Shown: positions 56,913-64,000 of the stretch, one piece after another
Layout: every line of letters begins with the position of its first letter
Position numbering within the stretch: the first letter of the stretch is position 1
Assembly (NCBI GenBank): GCA_947495915.1
Contig: CANMAW010000001.1
Location: 992,001-1,056,000, forward strand
Direction of reading: 5' to 3'
DNA length: 64,000 nucleotides
Origin: Maribacter algarum (ex Lu et al. 2025) (nom. illeg.)
Lineage (GTDB): Bacteria > Bacteroidota > Bacteroidia > Flavobacteriales > Flavobacteriaceae
The notes under the pieces: generated by a model
The model's input: the letters and a program-made list of their open reading frames with translations, nothing else
Databases searched by the model: none
Told to the model about the DNA's origin: nothing
Translations under genes and position numbers: made by a program

Positions 56913-58109
56913 TTATCTTGTTTGACCGTTGCCCGTTATATACCATTTATTAGTCACCAAATGTGCTAAGCCAATAGGCCCTCTTTGATGTAATTTGTCG
57001 GTGCTAATAGCTAACTCTCCACCCAATCCGAATTGCCCTCCATCAGTAAAACGAGTGGATGCATTGTGGTAGACTGCAGCAGAATCAACGGAGTTCATAA
57101 AAATTTCTGCTTTCTCGGCATTTGCAGTAATAATAGACGCGGAATGACCGCCCCCGAAGGTATTAATTTTTGAAATCGCATCGTCAATACCTTCAGATTG
57201 ACCAATAGCGATTTTGTAATCTAAAAATTCATGGTACCATATATTCTCATCGGTGATTGCTGTGGTTCCCTCTAAACTAGATAAAGCCTGATCGGTGTAG
57301 ATTTCTACATTGCTCTTTTGTAGTTCAAGAATGAGGTGCTGTAAAAATTGATGTTTTCGAACCAAGTCAGAAGCTACCAACACCTTATCTAAGGCATTGC
57401 ACGCCGATATTTTGGTGGTTTTAGCATTAATGATAATGTCTAACGCCATTTGAAGATCAGCTTCGGCGTCAACATACACAAAATTATTACCACGACCACT
57501 AACAATAACCGGACATGTAGCATGTTGTTTCACAAATGCGATTAGTCGTTCACCGCCTCTTGGTACAATAAGATCTAATTTTTGGGTTGGTTTTTCAAGA
57601 AAGGATTGCGTTTCAGATCTATTAAACTGTAAATAGGAAATCCAGTTGGTGTCGCAGTCGTTTTCTTCTAACGATTTACGCCATAAATCGACTAAGAGTA
57701 AATTACTATGCAATGATTCTTTGCCTCCTTTTAACAGGATGTTATTTCCTGATTTGAAAGCAATACCAGCAGCTTCAACGGTTACATCTGGTCGTGATTC
57801 ATAAATGATGAGTATGGTACCAAATGGTGCTGTTTTATTGCTAATATTCATACCATTTTCATGGGTAGTCTGAAAACGTTCAATGCCCAACGGATCTGGT
57901 TCAGCAGCCAATTGCTCTAACGATAAGATCATTCCGTCAATTTTACTTTGATCAACTTTAAGTCGGTCTTGCATTGAAATGTCATCGCCAGAATAATTCT
58001 CTAAATCGATTTTATTCGCTGCTAAAATAGCATCTTGGCTTTTAGAAATATGAATTGCCATTGTTTTTAAAACAGCGTTTCGAACAGTTATGTCTAGTTG
58101 TTTTTTCAA
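56913..58109 (-). CDS. proA: Gamma-glutamyl phosphate reductase
   Basis: A 398-residue aldehyde-dehydrogenase-fold enzyme reducing gamma-glutamyl phosphate to the semialdehyde. Signatures include TAPFGTILIIYESRPDVTVE, GNNILLKGGKESLHSN, the catalytic-Cys region KISACNALDKVLVAS, and FTDGGQFGLGGELAIST near the C terminus. The start codon is TTG at 58109, overlapping the argD stop (TTGA), which indicates translational coupling; the next ATG would cut the N-terminal helix. It precedes proB by two bases. Confidence 0.94.
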   Translation of the reverse strand: MKKQLDITVRNAVLKTMAIHISKSQDAILAANKIDLENYSGDDISMQDRLKVDQSKIDGMILSLEQLAAEPDPLGIERFQTTHENGMNISNKTAPFGTILIIYESRPDVTVEAAGIAFKSGNNILLKGGKESLHSNLLLVDLWRKSLEENDCDTNWISYLQFNRSETQSFLEKPTQKLDLIVPRGGERLIAFVKQHATCPVIVSGRGNNFVYVDAEADLQMALDIIINAKTTKISACNALDKVLVASDLVRKHQFLQHLILELQKSNVEIYTDQALSSLEGTTAITDENIWYHEFLDYKIAIGQSEGIDDAISKINTFGGGHSASIITANAEKAEIFMNSVDSAAVYHNASTRFTDGGQFGLGGELAISTDKLHQRGPIGLAHLVTNKWYITGNGQTR

Positions 58110-59233
58110 TTTAATTCTGCTTTTAAGGCGTTGAAAAATGTATCAATATGCGCTTTGGTAATATTTAGTGCGGGCAATATTCGAAGTACCTTTTTATCTT
58201 TTGCGCCACCGGTAAAAAGATGCTGGTTGAAGATTAATTTTTTTCGAAGTTCAGCGACTTCAAAATCAAACTCTAACCCGAGCATTAGTCCTCGTCCTTT
58301 GGTTCGTTTTACTTGCGGAATCTCAGCTGTTTTTTCATTAAAATACACTCCCAATTGGGCAGCGTTCTCAATTAAATTATCCTGTTCTAATACTTCTAAA
58401 ACCGCAAGTGTTGCTGCGCATGCCAAGTGATTTCCTCCAAAAGTAGTTCCTAAAAGTCCGTAAGAGGCTTTGATTTTCTCATGAATCAGAATTCCTCCCA
58501 CAGGAAAACCATTGCCCATTCCTTTCGCAATACTTATAATATCAGGTCGAATGTTATGATGTTGAAATCCGAAAAATTTACCACTTCTTCCGAATCCGGA
58601 CTGTACTTCATCTGCAATGAGAAGTACATCATTTTCAGCAGCTAATGCAGCAATCTCTTGAAAAAATGCTGAGGTGGGTTCATCTAAACCGCCAACACCT
58701 TGAATCGGTTCTAAAATAACAGCGCAAATATCACCTTTAGTAATTTCCTGTTTAAAGGCATCGATATCATTTAAGGGTAAGATCGATACCTTTTGCTGCT
58801 TATTTAATGGGGCATTAATTTTTTCGTTATCTGTAGCTGCAACTGCCGCAGAAGTTCTTCCGTGAAAACCATTTTTAAAGGCAATCACTCTAGTTTTTGA
58901 AGTATGAAAAGATGCTAATTTAAGTGCATTTTCGTTGGCTTCGGCACCAGAATTACATAAAAACAGATTGTAATCTTCACAACCAGAAAGTTGCCCTAGT
59001 TTAGTAGCAAGTTCCACCTGTAGTGGATTTTGAACGGCATTACTATAAAAACCTATTTTATCTAATTGTTCTTTTAAGCGCTTCACATAGTGCGGGTGCG
59101 AATGACCAATCGAAATCACTGCGTGACCTCCATAGTAATCTAAATATTCTTGTCCTTTATCATCAGTAACGACAATGCCTTTGGCTTGTACTGGTGTTAC
59201 ATTGTAAAGTGGATAAACGTCAAATAAATTCAT
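58106..59233 (-). CDS. argD: N-acylornithine aminotransferase
   Basis: A 375-residue class III PLP-dependent aminotransferase. Motifs: GHAVISIGHSHPHYVKRL, LFLCNSGAEANENALKLA, LLIADEVQSGFGRSGK with the Asp that contacts the PLP nitrogen, and the Schiff-base Lys in ISIAKGMGNGFPVG. It converts N-acyl-glutamate semialdehyde to N-acyl-ornithine. It sits between proC and proA in the operon. As with related enzymes, activity on ornithine itself is possible. Confidence 0.93.
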   Translation of the reverse strand: MNLFDVYPLYNVTPVQAKGIVVTDDKGQEYLDYYGGHAVISIGHSHPHYVKRLKEQLDKIGFYSNAVQNPLQVELATKLGQLSGCEDYNLFLCNSGAEANENALKLASFHTSKTRVIAFKNGFHGRTSAAVAATDNEKINAPLNKQQKVSILPLNDIDAFKQEITKGDICAVILEPIQGVGGLDEPTSAFFQEIAALAAENDVLLIADEVQSGFGRSGKFFGFQHHNIRPDIISIAKGMGNGFPVGGILIHEKIKASYGLLGTTFGGNHLACAATLAVLEVLEQDNLIENAAQLGVYFNEKTAEIPQVKRTKGRGLMLGLEFDFEVAELRKKLIFNQHLFTGGAKDKKVLRILPALNITKAHIDTFFNALKAELN

Positions 59234-59267
59234 GTTCTAATTTTTTAAGTGAAGCATAAATAGCCCA

Positions 59268-60068
59268 CTATAACTGTCTTTCTTTTATGCTACTAATCTT
59301 TTCAAAGGAGGCAACAATACCTTGAATTAATGAGGAACTCAAGCCTTGATGCTCCATTTCATTTAAACCTTGAATGGTACAGCCTTGAGGCGTAGTCACT
59401 TTATCAATTTCTTCTTCTGGGTGACTGCTTGATTCTATCAATAATGCAGCTGCGCCGTCGCAGGTGTGCATTGCTAATTCTTGTGCTTCTTTGGCATCAA
59501 ACCCTAGTTGTATAGCACCTTGAGTAGTAGCACGTATTAAACGCATCCAAAAGGCTATACCGCTAGCACAAATTACTGTAGCAGCTTGCATTTGTTCTTC
59601 CGGAATTTCTAAGGAATGCCCCATACGATTGAATATGGCTTTTGCTAAATCAATACGGCTTTTTCCTTTTTCATTGGCACAAATACAGGTCATTGATTTT
59701 CCAACTGAAATAGCCGTATTTGGCATGCTTCTAATGATGTCATGTTTGGAACCTATAATAGCCTCGATTTTAGAAATGCTAAATCCGGTTATGGTCGAAA
59801 TGATCACATGTTTTTTAGTTAAAATATCTTTGATGTCTTCTAAAATGGCTTCAAACTGACTTGGCTGTACTGCAAAAATTAAAATATTTGATTTTTTAAC
59901 CGCCTCTCTATTATCAGAAGTGATGATAACATTGCCATACTTTTCAAAATTGTAAATCTGAGTCGGATTTCTTTTTGTCAGATAAAGATGGTTTGATCCT
60001 TTGGAGTTTAAAATTCCTTTAGCGATAGATAATCCTAAATTTCCAGCTCCTATAATGGCTATTTTCAT
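59268..60068 (-). CDS. proC: Pyrroline-5-carboxylate reductase
   Basis: A 266-residue NAD(P)H enzyme that makes proline in the last step. The Rossmann start is IAIIGAGNLGLSIAKGIL; later motifs are ILIFAVQPSQFEAILEDI, IRSMPNTAISVGKSMT, ASGIAFWMRLIRATTQGAI and TPQGCTIQGLNEMEHQGLSS (the conserved C-terminal signature). Together with proA and proB in the same operon it completes the glutamate-to-proline route. Confidence 0.93.
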   Translation of the reverse strand: MKIAIIGAGNLGLSIAKGILNSKGSNHLYLTKRNPTQIYNFEKYGNVIITSDNREAVKKSNILIFAVQPSQFEAILEDIKDILTKKHVIISTITGFSISKIEAIIGSKHDIIRSMPNTAISVGKSMTCICANEKGKSRIDLAKAIFNRMGHSLEIPEEQMQAATVICASGIAFWMRLIRATTQGAIQLGFDAKEAQELAMHTCDGAAALLIESSSHPEEEIDKVTTPQGCTIQGLNEMEHQGLSSSLIQGIVASFEKISSIKERQL

Positions 60069-60138
60069 GATTACTTTGTTTTAGTATTCCTTTTCGATAA
60101 TCGGAATATTTTTGATTTATAATTGATTGATGTTTATT

Positions 60139-61113
60139 CTAAAAAACTCCTGCTTTAAGATTTAGTCCAGTTTTTTCATCGAAACCGAACATGAGATTCA
60201 TATTCTGAACTGCTTGTCCTGATGCACCTTTTAACAAATTGTCAATAGCCGATGTAATCAGCAAGGTATTATTGTGTTTATGCAAATGAATATGGCATTG
60301 ATTCGTATTAACCACTTGTTTTAAATGAATTGGCTCATTAGAAATTTGTGTGAAAGCTGCATCTTTATAAAACGTCTTAAACATTGCAAAAGCCTCATCA
60401 ACCGAACCATCGAACGGTGTATAGGCTGTGGCGAAGATGCCACGTGTAAAATTTCCTCTATTCGGTAGAAAGAACAATTCACCCGTATCACCTTGTAAAG
60501 ACTGCAGGCTCTCTTTGATTTCTCCTAAATGTTGATGCGTGAACGGTTTATACCAGCTCACATTATTATTTCGCCAACTGAAATGAGTAGTTGCCGACGG
60601 ACTAACCCCAGCACCAGTGCTTCCTGTAACGGCATTGATATGTATCTGAGCGTGTAACAAATTATGCTTTGCCAATGGTAGCAGCGCTAATTGAATAGCA
60701 GTGGCAAAACAACCGGGGTTTGCGATATATTTCGCTTGCTGAATTTCTTCTTTTTTAAGTTCAGGTAATCCGTAGATAAATTGTCTTCCATCCAACTCCG
60801 CATCAGCTTCTAATCTGAAGTCGTTACTCAAGTCAATAATTTTGGTGTTTTCAGAAAATTGATATTCGTTAAGAAATTTGGTTGAATTACCATGACCCAA
60901 ACATAAAAAAACAACTTCAACATTCTGATTTACCACGCCCGTGAATTGTAAATCGGTGGAGCCAATTAGATCAGGATGTGCTGTGGTTACTTTTTTTCCT
61001 GCTCGCGTTGTACTAAATACAAAATCAATTTCTACTTTTTCGTGATTCAACAAAATTCGAATCAGTTCGCCACCAGTATACCCAGAGCCTCCAATAATAC
61101 CTGCTTTAATCAT
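60139..61113 (-). CDS. argC: N-acyl-gamma-glutamyl-phosphate reductase
   Basis: A 324-residue semialdehyde-dehydrogenase-family enzyme. It starts with KAGIIGGSGYTGGELIRILL. The catalytic Cys is in IANPGCFATAIQLALLP, and the general-acid region is NRGNFTRGIFATAYTP. It reduces N-acylglutamyl phosphate using NADPH. Its start overlaps the argG stop by eight bases; a gap of 70 bases separates it from proC. Confidence 0.94.
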   Translation of the reverse strand: MIKAGIIGGSGYTGGELIRILLNHEKVEIDFVFSTTRAGKKVTTAHPDLIGSTDLQFTGVVNQNVEVVFLCLGHGNSTKFLNEYQFSENTKIIDLSNDFRLEADAELDGRQFIYGLPELKKEEIQQAKYIANPGCFATAIQLALLPLAKHNLLHAQIHINAVTGSTGAGVSPSATTHFSWRNNNVSWYKPFTHQHLGEIKESLQSLQGDTGELFFLPNRGNFTRGIFATAYTPFDGSVDEAFAMFKTFYKDAAFTQISNEPIHLKQVVNTNQCHIHLHKHNNTLLITSAIDNLLKGASGQAVQNMNLMFGFDEKTGLNLKAGVF

Positions 61114-62290
61114 GATTGACGTGATTATAAATTTTACCAGAATTTGAAAGTATTTTTATAAAACCTTTCGCGTCATCGGCGGTCCAGCCCTTGTTTACTT
61201 CGCCATAACTACCGAAAGCATCAGTCATTAAATCGTGTTCAGATGTTATACCGTTTAATCGAAATTGGAATGGATAAAGGCTTATAAATACATCGCCAGA
61301 AACTTTCTTTTGTGTATCAGTAAGAAAGGTTTCAATGTTGCGCATAACAGGGTCTAAATAATTGCCTTCATGCAATAACATACCGTAAAAATTACCCTGT
61401 TGTTCTTTTTGAAACTGTTGCCATTTCGACAAGGTGTGTTTTTCTAATAAATGATGTGCTTTGATAATAATTAAAGCAGCAGCGGCTTCAAAACCTACTC
61501 TACCTTTGGTGCCTATAATGGTGTCACCAACATGAATATCTCTACCGATGGCATATTTAGAAGCTAAGTTCTCTAACTTTTCAATATTTGCTACGGGATT
61601 ATTCTTTTCTCCATTTATGGCGACTAACTCTCCTTTTTCAAAAGTAAGCTTAACATCGGAAGGCTCTTTTTCTTGTAACTGACTTGGGTAGGCGCTGTCT
61701 GGTAAGGGTTTTTCAGAGGTTAAGGTTTCTTCACCACCAACAGAAGTTCCCCAAAGGCCTCTATTGATCGAGTATTTTGCCTTTTCCCAAGGGTAATCCA
61801 CCCCATTTTCTTTTAAATACTCAATCTCTGCCTCTCGAGCCAATTTATTGTCTCTGATCGGAGTAATAATTTCAATTTCTGGCGCAATGATTTGAAAGAT
61901 CATATCAAATCGTACTTGATCATTTCCGGCACCAGTACTACCGTGAGCAATATATTTTGCGCCCACCTTTTTAGCATAATTTACGATTTCAATAGCCTGA
62001 ACGATACGCTCAGCACTCACAGAAAGCGGGTAGGTGTTGTTTTTCAGAACATTGCCGAAAATTAAGTACTTCACCACTTTATCATAGAAGGTTTGTACGG
62101 CGTCAATGGAAGTATATGATGTAGCACCAAGGCTTATCGATTTCTCTTCAATCGTTTTGATTTCTTCTTTTGTAAAGCCACCAGTATTTACACTTACTGC
62201 GTGAACTTCGAATCCTTTTTCTTTTGATAAATACTTTGCGCAGTAACTGGTATCTAGTCCTCCACTATATGCTAAAACTAATTTGCTCAT
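61106..62290 (-). CDS. argG: Argininosuccinate synthase
   Basis: A 394-residue ATP-dependent synthase joining citrulline and aspartate. Signatures: KLVLAYSGGLDTSYCAKYL at the N terminus (PP-loop), AHGSTGAGNDQVRFD near 120, and SINRGLWGTSVGGEE near 180. It overlaps the upstream GNAT stop by an ATGA, and its stop overlaps the argC start by eight bases, so the first genes are tightly coupled. Citrulline comes from the argE product. Confidence 0.96.
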   Translation of the reverse strand: MSKLVLAYSGGLDTSYCAKYLSKEKGFEVHAVSVNTGGFTKEEIKTIEEKSISLGATSYTSIDAVQTFYDKVVKYLIFGNVLKNNTYPLSVSAERIVQAIEIVNYAKKVGAKYIAHGSTGAGNDQVRFDMIFQIIAPEIEIITPIRDNKLAREAEIEYLKENGVDYPWEKAKYSINRGLWGTSVGGEETLTSEKPLPDSAYPSQLQEKEPSDVKLTFEKGELVAINGEKNNPVANIEKLENLASKYAIGRDIHVGDTIIGTKGRVGFEAAAALIIIKAHHLLEKHTLSKWQQFQKEQQGNFYGMLLHEGNYLDPVMRNIETFLTDTQKKVSGDVFISLYPFQFRLNGITSEHDLMTDAFGSYGEVNKGWTADDAKGFIKILSNSGKIYNHVNHD

Positions 62291-62901
62291 TTCTTATTTT
62301 TTTTGAGAAATAATTGTTCTTTAATACTTTTTAATCTTTTAAAAGCTTTGCCATTTAATTTCTTATCCTTAGTGGTTTGGGTGGCAGGGTCATACAGCAT
62401 TCCGGTACATAAACACATCTTTTGATCGGTACGAGTAAGTACATCAAAATTTTTGCAGGTTTGGCAGCCTTTCCAGAATTCAGGATCATCGGTTAGCTCA
62501 GAAAAAGTAACCGGTTTATAACCTAATTCATAATTTATCTTCATGACAGGAAGACCCGTGGTTATTCCGAAAATTTTAGCACCAGGAAATTTTTCTTGAG
62601 ATAATTCAAAAACCTTTTGCTTAATACTCTTTGCCAACCCTTTACCCCTGTAATTAGGGTGTACTATTAAACCAGAATTAGCGACATATTTTTCATGCCC
62701 CCAAATTTCGATATAACAGAAGCCGGCAAAAGTTTCACCATCTAATGCGATTACGGCGTTTCCGTTTTCAAGTTTTTTCTGAATGTATTCTGGAGTTCGC
62801 TTGGCGATACCAGTTCCTCTAACCGTTGCAGAATCTGCAATGGTGTCGCAAATAACTTGAGCGTACTTAAAATGAGAGGTGTTAGCAACAATGATTTTCA
62901 T
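62287..62901 (-). CDS. GNAT acyltransferase with C-terminal Cys cluster, candidate N-acylglutamate synthase
   Basis: A 204-residue protein. Residues 1-150 form a GNAT domain with the acetyl-CoA loop LIVHPNYRGKGLAKSIKQ. The tail has four Cys as C-x2-C-x13-C-x-C (GCQTCKN then KMCLCTGM), then a basic Lys-rich C terminus. No argA or argJ is otherwise in this operon, and a first-step acyltransferase is expected. Being the first gene of the arginine operon and coupled to argG by an ATGA, it is the best candidate to make N-acetyl- or N-succinylglutamate. The Cys cluster may bind a metal. Catalytic activity is inferred from context only. Confidence 0.7.
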   Translation of the reverse strand: MKIIVANTSHFKYAQVICDTIADSATVRGTGIAKRTPEYIQKKLENGNAVIALDGETFAGFCYIEIWGHEKYVANSGLIVHPNYRGKGLAKSIKQKVFELSQEKFPGAKIFGITTGLPVMKINYELGYKPVTFSELTDDPEFWKGCQTCKNFDVLTRTDQKMCLCTGMLYDPATQTTKDKKLNGKAFKRLKSIKEQLFLKKNKK

Positions 62902-62947
62902 TGCTATTGTCGTTTAATGGATTAAATAAAATGTGAATTGCTTGTGC

Positions 62948-62969
62948 GGAACTGGACTCACCTAGTTCC
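62948..62969 (-). promoter_or_regulatory. Hairpin between the arginine leader ORF and the first operon gene
   Basis: On the minus strand GGAACT-A-GG pairs with CCAGTTCC around a five-base loop, giving eight base pairs with one bulged A. It starts 19 bases after the leader stop. No U-run follows immediately, so if it terminates transcription it is not a canonical terminator; T-rich sequence begins about 18 bases later. Confidence 0.5.
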
Positions 62970-62987
62970 ATAGAATGTGTAGTACCC

Positions 62988-63071
62988 TTACGGGCGACGG
63001 CGGCGGGGAGCGAACGTACGTACATCAGCTGTGATGCTAGTAGTAAATAAAATGTTGTTCTGTGCCTTCAT
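62988..63071 (-). CDS. Arginine-rich leader peptide, putative attenuator of the arginine operon
   Basis: A 27-residue ORF on the minus strand, start ATG at 63071 and TAA at 62988-62990, 86 bases before the first operon gene (GNAT). It begins MKAQNNILFTTS and ends DVRTFAPRRRRP, so five of its last ten residues are Arg, four in a row. The four are CGC CGC CGT CGC, a C-rich block that stands out in this AT-rich DNA. The layout (short leader, run of the regulated amino acid near its end, just before the matching biosynthetic operon) is that of attenuation leader peptides known for his, thr and trp operons. A hairpin CATCA-CAGC-TGATG lies within the ORF upstream of the Arg codons. Confidence 0.75.
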   Translation of the reverse strand: MKAQNNILFTTSITADVRTFAPRRRRP

Positions 63072-63086
63072 TACGGTGTAAATGTA

Positions 63087-63114
63087 CAAATTATCTTTAG
63101 TCCACCTAATTCAA
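63087..63114 (-). promoter_or_regulatory. Predicted promoter of the arginine operon
   Basis: On the minus strand TTG (63112-63114), an 18-base spacer and TAATTTG (63087-63093) resemble the Bacteroidota TTG...TAnnTTTG promoter, one base short in the -7 box. Transcription would begin only about 10 bases before the leader ATG, which fits a leader-peptide attenuator. Confidence 0.5.
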
Positions 63115-63135
63115 AAGATATTTTTTACAAAAACT

Positions 63136-64000
63136 TCATGTTTTGTTACGATATGCAATTAATTCATAAACTAAGAATGAAATAACGGCCAGGTATTCTA
63201 AAGTAAGAAGCCATAAATTTTCTTTAAAATCAGCTTGAGCATAGGCGTAATAACTTAAAACAATAGCCGAAGACCAAATGAATGCGTAGCGATATTTTGT
63301 AAATGCGGTAAGTACTACTAGAAAAATAATATACCATGGGTGTACGGTGGCAGATATTAAGTAGTACAGGGTGAGCACCCATAGCATAGATGTTATTAAA
63401 ACGGATAGCTTTTCATTTTTTCTTAGAAATGTGAATAGTAGTACCGCTATAATTGTAATGATTGGGGTGATTTTACCGTAGAATTTTATTAATTCCCAGG
63501 GTTTTGCATCAAACTGAATGGCTGTATGTTTTACAGCATTGTATAAGCCAGCATTGAATTCAAAATTCGAAAACCAGAGTCCGATGGTTTGAGAGTAATT
63601 ATTTATGAAATCAGCGGAATAAAAAGGAGCAAAAAGTAATAGTGATGTGCCAGCGATTATAAGGTAAAAAAACACAGTTTTCTTAAACTTAAAATGTTTT
63701 AAGAAAAGCGGTAGAAATAAAAGTGGTACCAATTTAACTGAAATAGAACAGGCATATACCACTGCAGCCCATTGCCATTTGTTCACAGAAAGAAGGTATA
63801 GGGCCCATACGAAAAAGAGAAGCATGACTCCTTCAAAATGAAGGTTTCCGGTTAATTCTATGATAACTAACGGATTTAGAAAATACCAAAAAATAAGGTG
63901 CGGTGATTGGTTGATGTTTTTTAGCAGCTTTCTTCCAAAGAATAAAATACCAATGTCTGCAAAAACGATTATTGTTCGCATTACGACGACTGATCCTAAA
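63136..64000 (-). CDS. Integral-membrane glycosyltransferase (GT87/DUF2029-like), 5' truncated at the window edge
   Basis: At least 288 residues with eight or more hydrophobic helices; the frame continues upstream through LGSVVV to the edge, so the start lies outside. Motifs include FADIGILFFG, FWYFLNPLVIIELTGNLHFEG, and KLVPLLFLPLFLK, followed by LFAPFYSADF and ATVHPWYIIFLVVL. This matches polyprenol-phosphate-mannose-dependent alpha-mannosyltransferase-like membrane proteins (GT-C fold). The donor and acceptor are unknown. It is transcribed towards the arginine operon, from which it is separated by 234 bases. Confidence 0.7.
   Translation of the reverse strand, partial: LGSVVVMRTIIVFADIGILFFGRKLLKNINQSPHLIFWYFLNPLVIIELTGNLHFEGVMLLFFVWALYLLSVNKWQWAAVVYACSISVKLVPLLFLPLFLKHFKFKKTVFFYLIIAGTSLLLFAPFYSADFINNYSQTIGLWFSNFEFNAGLYNAVKHTAIQFDAKPWELIKFYGKITPIITIIAVLLFTFLRKNEKLSVLITSMLWVLTLYYLISATVHPWYIIFLVVLTAFTKYRYAFIWSSAIVLSYYAYAQADFKENLWLLTLEYLAVISFLVYELIAYRNKT

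Noticed and set aside
60069-60138. Hairpin between argC and proC as a terminator
   Set aside because: The TATTCC/GGAATA stem is short and AT-rich with a long loop and no U-run on the operon strand. The operon probably continues.

Overview
The window comes from the chromosome of an AT-rich member of the Bacteroidota, almost certainly a marine-type Flavobacteriaceae. The signs are a SusC/SusD pair, a type IX secretion type-B C-terminal domain next to a PorP/SprF protein, FG-GAP/UnbV lipoproteins, TAnnTTTG-type promoters, a mevalonate pathway, and the N-acylated arginine pathway with an ArgF'-type transcarbamylase. I see no rRNA, tRNA, CRISPR array, insertion sequence or phage gene.

Layout. 1-11.7 kb holds mixed envelope and signalling genes: a partial membrane regulator, two metallophosphoesterases (one fused to a beta-barrel), a GAF protein, an HD-Pycsar-effector-like membrane protein, a lipoprotein, a GyrI-like protein and a vanadium-haloperoxidase-like PAP2 protein. 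11.7-36.9 kb is a sugar-use region: two giant FG-GAP/UnbV lipoproteins, a sodium:solute symporter, xylB-xylA, susD-susC, a LacI-family regulator, beta-phosphoglucomutase, a GH65 maltose-type phosphorylase, a GH13 amylase, GDPD, a BaiN-like flavoprotein and a DUF1697 protein. 36.9-42.1 kb carries mevalonate genes with a UbiA prenyltransferase, a nitrilase-family enzyme and an RsuA/RluB pseudouridine synthase. 42.1-51.8 kb carries a membrane protein, a PorP/SprF protein and a ~2650-residue repeat protein of the BspA/DUF285 type. 51.9-63.1 kb is one long minus-strand arginine/proline operon (GNAT, argG, argC, proC, argD, proA, proB, argF', argB, argE, argH). The right edge cuts a membrane glycosyltransferase.

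How the parts work together. Three near-identical 16-bp palindromes (about ACGAWAACGKTTKCGT) lie in front of the FG-GAP operon, xylBA and susCD. The LacI-family gene is divergent from susC, so one repressor probably ties outer-membrane glycan import, xylose catabolism, maltose phosphorolysis and the FG-GAP/haloperoxidase operon into one regulon. The intergenic regions at 18.3 and 28.1 kb carry additional perfect palindromes that suggest further regulators.

The strongest new observation is a 27-codon leader ORF (62988-63071, minus strand) just upstream of the arginine operon. It ends in four consecutive Arg codons plus Pro and stop, with three CGC codons in an AT-rich context, and starts about 15 bases after a plausible promoter. 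It looks like an arginine-sensing leader peptide that would control eleven genes, including the three proline genes. A GNAT protein with a C-terminal four-cysteine cluster heads this operon and is a candidate for the missing N-acylglutamate synthase.
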